From Salipiger sp. CCB-MM3 (GTDB lineage Bacteria > Pseudomonadota > Alphaproteobacteria > Rhodobacterales > Rhodobacteraceae), in the NCBI RefSeq assembly GCF_001687105.1, contig NZ_CP014595.1, positions 2,493,001-2,557,000 on the forward strand: DNA of 64,000 nt. Direction: 5' to 3'. A program made the translations under genes and the position numbers. Numbering within the stretch: the first letter of the stretch is position 1; each line of letters opens with the position of its first letter. Positions 25,840 to 35,500 of the stretch are shown here, piece by piece. The notes below the pieces were generated by a model that was not told the origin of the DNA, ran no database searches, and saw nothing but the letters and a program-made list of their open reading frames with translations.

Positions 25840-28221
25840 TCAGGCGGTGCCGCCCTCTGCCGCGTCTTCCATGCGGACGCGGAAGGGCTGGGTCTCGCCC
25901 TGTTTCGACTCGCCCAGATAGATGGTCTGATGCGGAAAGGGGATCTCGATGCCGCGGGCGTCGAACACCTCTTTCAGCACGCCGTTATAGGCCCGGCCCA
26001 CGCCCCATTGCGTGCCCGGCACGCATTTGATCCGCGCGCGCACGACCACGGCGCTGTCGCCGAAGGCGTTGATGCCGAACCACTCCAGATCGCCCATGAT
26101 CGACTTGGCCTGCTCGGGATCGCCGCGCAGCTGCTCGAACCCGTCGAGCATGGCCTGTTTCACCTCTTCGATGTTCTCGCGGTAGGCAACGCCCATGTCG
26201 CAGACGAAATAGCCGAACTCGCGTACGTAGTTGGTGACCATATCGACCGAGGAGAAGGGGATGACGTGGAAGGCCCCGGTGACGTCGCGCAGGCTGACCG
26301 ACCGGATTGTCAGACGCTCGACCACGCCGGTTGTGCCGCCCACGGTGACCACATCGCCGACGTTCATCGCATTCTCGAACTGGATGAAGATGCCGGTGAT
26401 GATGTCCTGCACCATCTTCTGCGCGCCAAAACCGATGGCAAGGCCGAGCACCCCGGCGGAGGCCAGCAGCGGCGCGATGTCGAGCCCGACCTCCGACAGC
26501 ACGAACATCAGCGTGATGACGATCAGCGCGATGGTCGCGGCGTTGCGCAGCAGGGTCAGCAGCGTGCGCTCGCGCGCGGTGGCGACCGAGCCGAACTCGG
26601 GGTTGAGCCGGTAGTCGACCCAGGACGTTAGCGCCACCCAGACCGTGAAGGACACCAGCAGCACCGCGGCGACCGAGAACAGAGTCGAGGTCAGTTGCAG
26701 GCCGATCTGGCTGGCCAGCCAGCCGCGCAGATCGATAAGGCTGATCGCATTGAGCGCGAAAACCACCACCAGCACGAAGATCACCAGCCGCAGCACGAAG
26801 AGCGTCTTTGGCACGAAGGTGTTCAGACGTTTCTCCAAAAGCGGCAGCCGCGCGGTGACGGTCTCGGGCAGTTGCACGCCGCGCACCATCACGCGGGTCA
26901 GCACGCCCGAAAGCACCATGCCGAGCAGTGCCACCAGCAGAACTTGGCCGGAGTTCAGCAGCGAGCGGAAGGCCGCGTCGCCGGGTTGCACCAGCACCAG
27001 CACCAACATGGTCAGCAGGTAGAGCAGGGCGGGCCAATGCCAGTGCTGCACAAGAAACGCAAAGGCGCCGCGCTTCTTTTTCGGCTCCGGCGTGCTGTCG
27101 GCCATGGGAAACTCTTCGGGCGCGGCGGAGGTCGGGGCCTCGGCGGCCTCGGCCTCTTCGGCGAGACGCATTTCTTGCGCGTGCTCGGCCTCGGACTGCC
27201 CGCCTCGTTCCAGCCAGTCGGCCACGGCACGGCGGTTGCGCAGCACCAGCCAGATCGCCAGCCCGACGACGATCAGCGCGATTAGCGCCGAAGTGGCGCG
27301 TCCTGCGGAGACCGAGACATTGGCGTTGATGATCGGCACGATCAGCAGCTGGCCGTAGCCCACCAGCCCGACCATCAAGTTGAGGCGGCTGGCGAGATAT
27401 TTCGCCGCCACGTCAGACACCGGCAGTGGGCGCAGGTTGCGGGCCGAGGGCGAGAGCGCCAGGCGGACCACGACTTTCGACAGTTCGACCAGCAGGAAGG
27501 CGTTGAGATAGAGCGTCTGGCGGATGCCGATCTGTCCGAAGTTGCCAAGCAGCAGCGTGGCGATCAGATAGCCGACGGCCCATGCGATGATCACGATCGC
27601 CGCGTCGATCAGCGCCGAGGCGACGAACAGCATCGCGGTGCGCAGCGCGCCGGCTTCGCGCGCCGAGGCGCCCATACGTGCGTAGAGCGCCTTGCCCATG
27701 CGGCGCAGCACCAGAAACACCGCGACCGTGGCGACGATGATCAGCGCCAGCTCTTTCAGCGCCTCGAGCAGCACGCCCGCTTCGCTGCCGTCGAGCCCTT
27801 CGAAGACGCGCGGCGCGCGGGTGAGCTGCGTCCAGCCCACTTCGGCCTGCGCGGCGACGCCTTCGGCAGCCTCTTGGGTGATCAGCGCGATGCGGCGGCT
27901 GAACGACAGGCTTTCGGCGGGGGCGGCCTCGTCGCCGGCCAAGGTTTCGACGATCTGGTCGCCGGCGCTCTGGTCGCTTTCGGTCTGCGCCGCGCGCAAC
28001 TCGGCGATCAGCGCGTCGCGGCTCTGGTCGTCTTCGATCACTTCGAGCAGAAGGTCGAGCTTGCTGGGCTGTGCGGAGGCGTCAGAGGAGGCTGTTTCAG
28101 AAGCGTCTGCGCCGGAACTCTGGGCCTGGTCTTGGGCCTGGGCCACTGTCGGGGAGACGGCGCTGAACGCCGAGGCGGCTAGGATCAGCAAGGCTGCGAT
28201 CCCGGATCTTAGTACTGTCAT
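25840..28221 (-). CDS. Large MscS-family mechanosensitive ion channel
   Basis: A 793-residue inner-membrane protein with a signal peptide (to about residue 29, TVAQAQ), a periplasmic alpha-helical domain rich in Ala, Gln, Glu and Asp, about eleven membrane segments and a C-terminal MscS core (about residues 580-770). The pore-lining segment reads LASAGVLGLAIGFGAQKMVQ, followed by the beta domain DVVTVGGTTGVVERLTIR. The extended N-terminal region resembles YbiO-type channels, which release solutes on hypo-osmotic shock. The ATG at 28221 is preferred to an upstream TTG. A long charged cytoplasmic loop (about residues 355-395, AEHAQEMRLAEEAEAAEA) separates two groups of helices. Divergent from bphO. 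Confidence 0.9.
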   Translation of the reverse strand: MTVLRSGIAALLILAASAFSAVSPTVAQAQDQAQSSGADASETASSDASAQPSKLDLLLEVIEDDQSRDALIAELRAAQTESDQSAGDQIVETLAGDEAAPAESLSFSRRIALITQEAAEGVAAQAEVGWTQLTRAPRVFEGLDGSEAGVLLEALKELALIIVATVAVFLVLRRMGKALYARMGASAREAGALRTAMLFVASALIDAAIVIIAWAVGYLIATLLLGNFGQIGIRQTLYLNAFLLVELSKVVVRLALSPSARNLRPLPVSDVAAKYLASRLNLMVGLVGYGQLLIVPIINANVSVSAGRATSALIALIVVGLAIWLVLRNRRAVADWLERGGQSEAEHAQEMRLAEEAEAAEAPTSAAPEEFPMADSTPEPKKKRGAFAFLVQHWHWPALLYLLTMLVLVLVQPGDAAFRSLLNSGQVLLVALLGMVLSGVLTRVMVRGVQLPETVTARLPLLEKRLNTFVPKTLFVLRLVIFVLVVVFALNAISLIDLRGWLASQIGLQLTSTLFSVAAVLLVSFTVWVALTSWVDYRLNPEFGSVATARERTLLTLLRNAATIALIVITLMFVLSEVGLDIAPLLASAGVLGLAIGFGAQKMVQDIITGIFIQFENAMNVGDVVTVGGTTGVVERLTIRSVSLRDVTGAFHVIPFSSVDMVTNYVREFGYFVCDMGVAYRENIEEVKQAMLDGFEQLRGDPEQAKSIMGDLEWFGINAFGDSAVVVRARIKCVPGTQWGVGRAYNGVLKEVFDARGIEIPFPHQTIYLGESKQGETQPFRVRMEDAAEGGTA

Positions 28222-28420
28222 GTCACCACGTTCGGTTACCAAAATTCACTGCGGCGTCCCTGCGTCAATCGGGCGGGAATGAACACCGCCGCTGGGTCAC
28301 GCCGTCGTGAGCGCGGGGAGGAGGAGGGCTGCCTGTGCTCGTTGCCAGCTAGCCCGGCGCGGCGCGATGGCCAGCGGGGGCATCGTGCAAATACGCCGTT
28401 GAAAAAAATGTCATCTCCGG

Positions 28421-28446
28421 GGAACCGGACGGCTGCGGCTGGCGTT
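28421..28446 (+). promoter_or_regulatory. EcfG-like (general stress sigma factor) promoter before bphO
   Basis: GGAAC (28421-28425) is followed by 17 bases and CGTT (28443-28446), matching the GGAAC-N16/17-CGTT pattern of alphaproteobacterial EcfG-controlled promoters. Transcription would start about 8 bases later, which places the start point at or after the GTG at 28454 and favours translation from GTG 28496. Found by eye; one exact match in a GC-rich region can occur by chance. Confidence 0.45.
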
Positions 28447-28495
28447 AGGGACAGTGGCCGCCAATAAAGATATAAGCAGGGACAGGGCAGACAGG

Positions 28496-29065
28496 GTGAA
28501 AGACCTTCTCGACGATCCGGATGTGATCCGGGACAGCAACCTCAGGGATGCGCTTCGTAGTGCGACCTCTGCCCCGCACGCCCGTCTTGATGGACAGCTT
28601 GCCGGGCTCGACCTGACCGACCCTCGGGCGCGCCGTGACTTCTGCGATGTGCAGAGGCGCGGCTTTTCGCGTTTGGGCGAAGCGTGCCACTGGCACGCCG
28701 CCGAAGCCAGCGATGCGCTGATCGCGACCTTGCGCGCGCTTGACGTGGATCTTGGCCGACCGCTGGAGCGATCCGGACCGGGCAGGGATCTGCCGTTGCA
28801 TTCCGACGCGGTGGCCTATCTGCTGCTCGGCTCGCAGCTCGGCGCGGCGATGCTCCGCCGCTCGATGCCGGAGCCGCCCGAGCGCGGTTATTTCGCGCTC
28901 CCGCCCGCGCGCGGCGCATGGCGCGCCCTCTGCCAGCGGCTTTCAGCCCAACCTGCCCGCTGCCCCGAAGCGCAGCGCGTGCTGCGCGACGCCATCCGCG
29001 CCTTTTCCATTTTCGAATACGAGGCGCGCGCCGTGCTGACCGCGCCCACCGCCGGAGCAACATGA
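28496..29065 (+). CDS. bphO: Heme oxygenase-like protein, biliverdin-producing (BphO)
   Basis: A 189-residue heme oxygenase that opens heme to biliverdin, CO and iron. The proximal-histidine region reads LRSATSAPHARLDG and the distal helix contains LLGSQLGAAML. The gene overlaps the following bacteriophytochrome gene (ATGA), so it clearly supplies the biliverdin chromophore. I prefer the GTG at 28496, with AGGG eight bases upstream; an in-frame GTG at 28454 would add 14 residues (giving 203), but its spacing to the nearest ribosome site is too short and it coincides with the likely transcription start. Divergent from the MscS-type gene. Confidence 0.85.
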   Translation: MKDLLDDPDVIRDSNLRDALRSATSAPHARLDGQLAGLDLTDPRARRDFCDVQRRGFSRLGEACHWHAAEASDALIATLRALDVDLGRPLERSGPGRDLPLHSDAVAYLLLGSQLGAAMLRRSMPEPPERGYFALPPARGAWRALCQRLSAQPARCPEAQRVLRDAIRAFSIFEYEARAVLTAPTAGAT

Positions 29066-31626
29066 ACGATTCCTTCATCTCGACCGACACGCCCGTCGAT
29101 CTGACCAATTGCGATCGCGAGCCCATCCACCTTCTGGGCAATGTGCAGTCATTTGCTGCGCTGATCGCCATCTCTGCCGACTGGATCGTGCAGCATGTCT
29201 CGGACAATACCGGCGCATTGCTTGGCCTTGAGGCAGAGAGCCTGCCCGGCGTCAGCCTTACCGAGAAACTTCCGCGCGACACGGTGACCAAGCTGCGCGA
29301 AAAGCTTGGCGGCACCAGCCACGACAACGCGGTAGCGCGCATCTTCTCTATGGATGTTTTCGAAGACGGGCGACTGTTCGACGTCAGCGCGCATCAATCC
29401 GGGCCGAGCTTTATCTTCGAGTTCGAACCCAAGGTGCGCGACGCCGAGGAGGACGAACTGGCCCTTGTCACGCCGATGCTGCGCCGGGTTTCGGCGCAGA
29501 AGGATCTGGTCAGCGCCTCCGAGGAAGCGGCGCAGCAGTTGCGCGCCCTGACCGGCTTTGACCGGGTGATGGTCTATCAGTTCGGCCCCGAGGGCGACGG
29601 AACGGTGATCGCCGAGGCCAAGGACGGCGCGGACGCCGAAACCTATATGGGGCTGCATTTCCCCGCCTCCGACATCCCGCGTCAGGCGCGGGCACTTTAT
29701 AAGCGCAGCCTGCTGCGGCTGATCGCCGACGTGGATGACGAGGTCTCGCCCATTGTCCCGCAGCAAAGCCCCGAGGGGCGACCGCTTGATCTGTCGCTTT
29801 CGATGTCACGGGCGGTGTCGCCGATCCATCTAGAGTATCTGCGCAACATGAAGGTGCGCGCCTCGATGTCGGTGTCGATCATCATTCGCGGCGAGCTTTG
29901 GGGGCTTTTCGCCTGCCATCACCGCGCGCCGCTGCATGTCGACTACGAGCGCCGCACGGCGGTGGAGCTTCTGGCGCAGTTCTTCGCCTATGAGCTGGAG
30001 CGGCAGGAAGCCAAGGCGACCAGCGACACGGTGGGGCGGGCGCAACGCCTGCATGACCGGCTGATGATGCAGGTCAGCTCGGGCGAGGGGCTTGCGCACA
30101 GCTTCCCGAACATTGCGCGAGAGATCGGCAAGGTGATCCCTTTCGACGGCATCGCGCTTTATTCCGACGGTGATTATTCGACGCAGGGGTCCGCCCCGTC
30201 GAAAGAGCAGTTCCAGACCATCGCGCGGTTTCTCAACACCGCTGCGGCCAGCCGGGTCTATGCGACCGACTGCCTGTCGGCGCGGCTGAAGTCTATGGAC
30301 AGCCTGCTGCCCGATTGCGCCGGTATCCTTGCCATTCCAGTCTCGCGCACGCCGCGCGATTACATCGTGCTGTTCCGCTCCGAGGTGATGCGGCAGGTCA
30401 AATGGGCGGGCAATCCCAACAAGCCGGTCGAGGTCGGCCCGATGGGCGCGCGGCTGACCCCGCGCAAGAGCTTCGAGACGTGGAAGCAGGATGTGGCGGG
30501 TCGGTCCGAGACTTGGTCGCAGACCGCGCTGAAGGCCGCCGAGGCGATCCGCGTGACGCTGCTTGAGGTGGTGCTGAAGCTGTCGGACGAGGTCAACGCC
30601 GAGCGCAAGCGCGCACAGGACCAGCAGGAACTGCTGATCGCCGAGCTCAATCACCGGGTGCGCAACGTGCTGGGGCTGATCCGCTCGCTGGTCGGCCAGT
30701 CGCGACGTTCGGCGCAGACCATCGAAGAGTTCACCGCCGCTGTCGACGGGCGTATCCACGCGCTGGCGCAGGCGCATGATCAGTTGACCTCGACCGAATG
30801 GCATCCGGTGGCTTTGCGCGAGCTGCTGAAGGTCGAACTGGGGGCCTATATCGCGGGCGAAGAGCACCGCGTGACGATCACCGGAAAGCCGGTGCTGCTG
30901 GCGCCCGAGGCGTTCTCGACCATGGCGCTCGTTCTGCATGAGCTTGTCACCAACTCGGTCAAATACGGTGCTCTTTCGGTGCCGGCGGGCCGTGTGGATG
31001 TGGCGCTCGAGCGGCTGCCCGACGGGCTGCAGCGCATCGCTTGGACCGAGACCGGCGGCCCTGCCGTGCGGGCGCCCGAACGGCGGGGTTTTGGCACCAC
31101 GATCATCGAGAAATCCATTCCCTTCGAGCTCAAGGGCAAGGCCGAGGTGCATTTCGAGGTGACCGGCCTGCGCGCCGAGTTTCTGCTGCCAGAACGCTAT
31201 GTCACCGAGGCGCCTGATCCGGCCCCCATCGAGGCGGCGGCGGCACCGGAGGCCCCTGCGGTCAGCGAAGACGGCATCTCGGGCGTGGCGCTGGTGGTCG
31301 AGGACAATATGATCATCGCCATGGACGCCGCCGATATTCTGTCGGACCTCGGAGCCGAGACGGTGCACACCGCCTCTTCGGTGGCCGAGGCCATGCGCAT
31401 CATCGACGCGCATCCGGTGCAGGTGGCGGTGCTCGACGTGAACCTCGGGTCGGAAACCAGCCTGCCGGTGGCCGAGATGCTGGCGGCGCGCGGTGTGCCC
31501 TTCGTGCTGGCCAGCGGCTATGCCGGGCAGTCGGATTGGCTGTCGCGCTTCCCCAAAGCACCGATGACCAGCAAGCCCTTCACCATTGAGACGCTGACCA
31601 AGGCGGTGGCGCGGCTGGCCAAGTGA
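29062..31626 (+). CDS. bphP: Bacteriophytochrome with HWE histidine kinase and C-terminal receiver domain
   Basis: An 854-residue cytoplasmic red/far-red photoreceptor. Domain order is PAS (about 15-110) with the biliverdin-binding Cys17 in TNCDREPIH, GAF (about 140-320) with FPASDIPRQARALY, PHY (about 330-490), an HWE/HisKA_2-type kinase with phospho-acceptor His531 (ELNHRVRNVLGLI) and WTE motif (about 520-730), and a receiver domain (about 740-854) with Asp792 (AVLDVNLG). The start overlaps bphO. Light would change kinase activity and phosphate flow to the fused receiver or to a separate regulator. No DNA-binding partner is adjacent. Hybrid HWE bacteriophytochromes are known; the target here is unknown. 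Confidence 0.93.
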   Translation: MNDSFISTDTPVDLTNCDREPIHLLGNVQSFAALIAISADWIVQHVSDNTGALLGLEAESLPGVSLTEKLPRDTVTKLREKLGGTSHDNAVARIFSMDVFEDGRLFDVSAHQSGPSFIFEFEPKVRDAEEDELALVTPMLRRVSAQKDLVSASEEAAQQLRALTGFDRVMVYQFGPEGDGTVIAEAKDGADAETYMGLHFPASDIPRQARALYKRSLLRLIADVDDEVSPIVPQQSPEGRPLDLSLSMSRAVSPIHLEYLRNMKVRASMSVSIIIRGELWGLFACHHRAPLHVDYERRTAVELLAQFFAYELERQEAKATSDTVGRAQRLHDRLMMQVSSGEGLAHSFPNIAREIGKVIPFDGIALYSDGDYSTQGSAPSKEQFQTIARFLNTAAASRVYATDCLSARLKSMDSLLPDCAGILAIPVSRTPRDYIVLFRSEVMRQVKWAGNPNKPVEVGPMGARLTPRKSFETWKQDVAGRSETWSQTALKAAEAIRVTLLEVVLKLSDEVNAERKRAQDQQELLIAELNHRVRNVLGLIRSLVGQSRRSAQTIEEFTAAVDGRIHALAQAHDQLTSTEWHPVALRELLKVELGAYIAGEEHRVTITGKPVLLAPEAFSTMALVLHELVTNSVKYGALSVPAGRVDVALERLPDGLQRIAWTETGGPAVRAPERRGFGTTIIEKSIPFELKGKAEVHFEVTGLRAEFLLPERYVTEAPDPAPIEAAAAPEAPAVSEDGISGVALVVEDNMIIAMDAADILSDLGAETVHTASSVAEAMRIIDAHPVQVAVLDVNLGSETSLPVAEMLAARGVPFVLASGYAGQSDWLSRFPKAPMTSKPFTIETLTKAVARLAK

Positions 31627-31645
31627 GCTTGGTCGCGGGGCGCGG

Positions 31646-31716
31646 ATAGGTCTGGTCTCAAAAAGGTAAGTTAAAGCTGCGAGGGCAGGGATAGGTCAGG
31701 CCAAAAAGGTCAGGCC
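31646..31716. repeat. Short imperfect direct repeats between bphP and the PAS gene
   Basis: Two copies of an about 24-base unit, ATAGGTC-GG-CAAAAAGGT-AG, begin at 31646 and 31691. The second contains a perfect GGTCAGGCC-AAAAA-GGTCAGGCC and overlaps the end of the minus-strand PAS gene. No known function. Confidence 0.5.
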
Positions 31717-32405
31717 GCCTTGCCCTCGTTCTTTTTGTCGCTGCCGATCTGCGCGCGCATGCTGTCCACCGCGGCGGCGGCTTTCTCCCCGGCGTCCGTC
31801 AGCGCGTCGGCCAGCGTCTCCGCCCGCTCGGGATCGACGCCACGGCGCAGGATGTTGGCGGCGCTGGTGGTCACGGCGGTGAGATTGCTCAGCGTGTGGA
31901 AAAGCTCGCTTAGCGAGGTCAGCATGCCCCGGTCTTCGAAGGTCTGCTCGCTGCGGTTGCCGCCCGGGGCTTGGCCGACCATCAGCGACGACAGCGCCAG
32001 AACGCGGCTGACCTTGCCGTCCTGCCAGTCGAGCGGGACGATCTCGACCTCCCAGATGCTTTCGCCCGTCGTCGGCCCGCTGAACGCGCCGATGAAGCTT
32101 GCGGGCTTGCCGTCGAAGGCGCTGCGCACGGTGGCCTCGGCCTTGTCGCGCTCGGCGCCATCCCAGAAGGTCGTCCAGACCTGACCGCAGATCGTCTCTG
32201 CATCGACGTTCAGCAATTCGAGCCCACGCTTGTTGATCGCCAAGACCTTACCGTCACTGTCGAGGATCTTGGCGCAGACGGTGCAGCGCTGCGCGAGATA
32301 GCCCATGGCTGTGGACAGGGCAGAGGCTTCGAGGCTGCTGTCGGCGAGAATCATTTCCAAAGGTCCGGGAGTGGAGAGGGTTAGCCGTTTACCGATAGTA
32401 AACAT
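31710..32405 (-). CDS. Stand-alone PAS-domain protein
   Basis: A protein of about 231 residues with one PAS domain (about residues 35-140: LDSDGKVLAINKRGLELLNV, then IWEVEIVPLDW) and a C-terminal helical region (about 155-225) with no recognised output domain. The helix ELFHTLSNLTAVTTSAANILRR resembles a histidine-kinase dimerisation helix (H-x-L-S-N), but no ATP-binding domain follows. A CxxC (CTVCAK) lies at the start of the PAS domain; the flavin-binding LOV motif (GRNCRFLQ-like) is absent. The start is uncertain: ATG 32405 and ATG 32354 are both possible and neither has a strong ribosome site. It faces bphP convergently and lies downstream of dnaE2 on the same strand. Function unknown. 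Confidence 0.7.
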   Translation of the reverse strand: MFTIGKRLTLSTPGPLEMILADSSLEASALSTAMGYLAQRCTVCAKILDSDGKVLAINKRGLELLNVDAETICGQVWTTFWDGAERDKAEATVRSAFDGKPASFIGAFSGPTTGESIWEVEIVPLDWQDGKVSRVLALSSLMVGQAPGGNRSEQTFEDRGMLTSLSELFHTLSNLTAVTTSAANILRRGVDPERAETLADALTDAGEKAAAAVDSMRAQIGSDKKNEGKAA

Positions 32406-32517
32406 AGCCGCTGCCATAGCAGTCTCGCAACACTTGTCCCGTAGTGACTGAGCATTTTTTCGGCAAACGGGATATTGCACGAAAGTTACCAGCTGTGGCC
32501 TGAAAAGGGTGAGGGGA

Positions 32518-35500
32518 TCAGTGAAAGTCCCTGCTGGGAAAGAGCTTTTTCGCTTGATCCCGCGGGTGCCTCGCACTGCCGCCGACCGGCCTGCGCGTCT
32601 CATCGGCGCGCCCGTCGTTGGTTTCTATGGTGGCTCCGATGGGGATCGGCCCGCCCAGTTCCGACAGCAGAGGCGACAGGTCCTCGACGTGTTCGGCGAT
32701 CAGATGCGTGACCACGCCCTCGCGCTCGAGCCGGCCAGTGACGCGCAGCAGGCGGCCCGCGATCACCGCCTTGCGGAAGGTCTCGTAGATCTTCGTCCAG
32801 ACCACCACATTTGCGGTGCCGGTCTCATCCTCCAGCGTCAGAAAGATCACCCCCGAGGCGGTGCCGGGGCGCTGGCGGGTGATCACCAGCCCGGTGGCGG
32901 TGATGCGCTGGCGGTGTGGCACGCTGCCGAAGCGTTCATGCGGCAGGCTTTCCGGCAGCCGCGGGCGCAAAAGCTCCATCGGGTGGGCGCGCAAGCTCAG
33001 GCGCAGCGAGAGGTAATCCTCGACCACCTCCTGTCCCAGCGTCATGGCGGGCAGCACCACATCGGGCTCGGCGGCGCCTTCGCCATCCTCGCCAAAGAGC
33101 GGCAGGGGTTTGGGTGCGCGCAGCGCCTTGGCGGCCCAGAGCGCATCGCGCCGGGTGAGGCCGATGGCGGCAAAGCCGTCGCCCTCGGCCAGCCGCTCCA
33201 GCGCCGCAGGCTTCACCCCGGCGCGGCGCCAGAGGCTTTCCACATCGGGATAGCCGTTGCCGCGCGCCGCGACGATCCACGCCGCATCCTCCTCGCGCAG
33301 CCCCTTGATCTGGCGAAACCCCAGCCGCAGGGCGAGGCTGCCATCGGGGCGCGGCTCGAGCGTGTTGTCCCAGTCGGAATGGTTCACCGACACCGGCCGC
33401 ACCTCGACGCCATGCTCGCGCGCGTCGCGCACCAGCTGGGCAGGGGCATAGAACCCCATGGGCTGGGCGTTGAGCAGCGCGCAGGTGAAGATCGCCTGAT
33501 GGTGCTTCTTCAGCCATGCCGAGATATAGACCAGCCGCGCGAAGCTGGCGGCATGGCTTTCGGGAAAGCCGTAGCTGCCGAAGCCCTCGATCTGAGTAAA
33601 GCAGCGCTCGGCGAAATCCCCGGCATAGCCGCGCGCCAGCATCCCGGAAACGAAGCGGTCGCGGAAGGCGCCGATGGTGCCCATGCGCTTGAAGGTGGCG
33701 AGGCTGCGGCGCAGCCGGTCGGCCTCGGCGGGGGTGAAACCGGCGGCGACCACGGCGATCTGCATCGCCTGCTCCTGAAACAGCGGCACGCCGTAGGTGC
33801 GGCCCAGCACCTCCATCATCGCCGGGCCAAGGTCTTCGACCGGCTCCTTGCCCTGACGGCGGTTGATGAAAGGATGCACCATGCCGCCCTGAATGGGGCC
33901 GGGGCGCACGATGGCGACCTCGCACACCAGATCGTAGAACCGTCGCGGCAGCATCCGCGGCAGGAAGTTCAGCTGCGCCCGGCTTTCCACCTGAAACACC
34001 CCGATGGCATCGGCGCGGCAGAGCATGTCATAGACCTTTGGATCTTCGGTGGGAACATTGGCCAGCGTCAGATGCTGGCCCCGGTGCTGCACCAGCAGGC
34101 CAAAGGCCTTGCGGATGCAGGTCAGCATCCCCAGCGCAAGGATATCGACCTTCAACAGCCCCAGCGCGTCGATGTCGTCCTTGTCCCATTCGATCACCGT
34201 GCGGTCGTCCATCGCCGCGTTCTCGATCGGGCACAGCTCGTCGAGCCGCCCGTGGGTGATGACGAAGCCGCCGACGTGCTGCGACAGATGCCGCGGAAAG
34301 CCGATGATCTCTTCGATCAGCTTGGCGGTCATCAGCACCCGGTCGTCGCTCGGGTCGATCCCGGCGTCACGCATGCGGTCCTCGTCGGGGGCGGAGGATG
34401 ACCAGCCCCAGATCTGCCCGGCGAGCCGCGCGATCACGTCCTGGCTCAGCCCCATCACCTTGCCCACCTCGCGGATCGCCGCGCGCGAGCGGAAATGGAT
34501 CACCGTGGCGGTGAGCCCGGCGCGCTCGCGCCCGTAGCGGTCATAGATCCACTGGATCACCTCCTCGCGGCGCTCATGCTCGAAATCCACGTCGATGTCG
34601 GGCGGCTCGCCGCGTTCCTTCGAGATGAAGCGCTCGAAGATCAGCGTGATGCTCTCGGGCGGCACCTCGGTGACGCCAAGCAGGTAGCACACCACAGAGT
34701 TCGCCGCCGAGCCGCGCCCCTGACACAGGATGCCGCGCGAACGGGCAAAGGCGACGATGTCATGCACGGTCAGGAAATAGGGCGCATAGCCCATCTCGCC
34801 GATCAGCCGCAGTTCCTTTTCCACCCGGTGCACGATCTTCGGCGGCGGCCCTGCGGGGTAGCGCCAGTGCAGCCCCTCGCGCGAGAGCCGCTCCAGCCGG
34901 TCCTGCGCGGGCTCGCCGTTCTGCGCCTCGTCCGGGTATTGATAGCGCAGCTCGTCGAGGCGGAAGGCGCAGCGATCGGCGATCTCGGCGGTGCGGCGCA
35001 GGGCGGCGGGGTAGCGGTGGAAGAGCCGGGCCATCTCGGCGCCGGACTTCAGCCGCCGCTCGCCATTGGTCAGCCGCCGGGTGCCGATGTTGTCGATGGT
35101 GCAGCCCTCGCGCAGGCAGGTCAGCACATCGGCCAGCGGACGCCGGGCCGAGCGGTGCATCAGCACATCCCCCACCGCCACCAGCGGCAGGCCGGTCTGC
35201 TGCGACAGCCGGGCAAGATGGTCGAGCCGTATCTGGTCGCGCCCGTCATAGACCGGGGCTGCGCCGATATAGGCCCGGCCCGGGCAGCGCCGCAGCATCT
35301 CGCGCAGCTCAGGGTCAAGCTGCCGGCTGTCGGGCTCCAGCGGATCGGGCGGCAGGGCGATGAGGATCATCCCCTCGGATGCGGCGTGCAGATCGGCGCG
35401 GGTGAGATGGCACTCGCCTTTTTCGGCGCGGCGCTTGCCCAAGGACAGCAGCCGCGTCAGCCGCGCCCATGCGGCGACGTCGCAGGGCAGGGCGAGCCAG

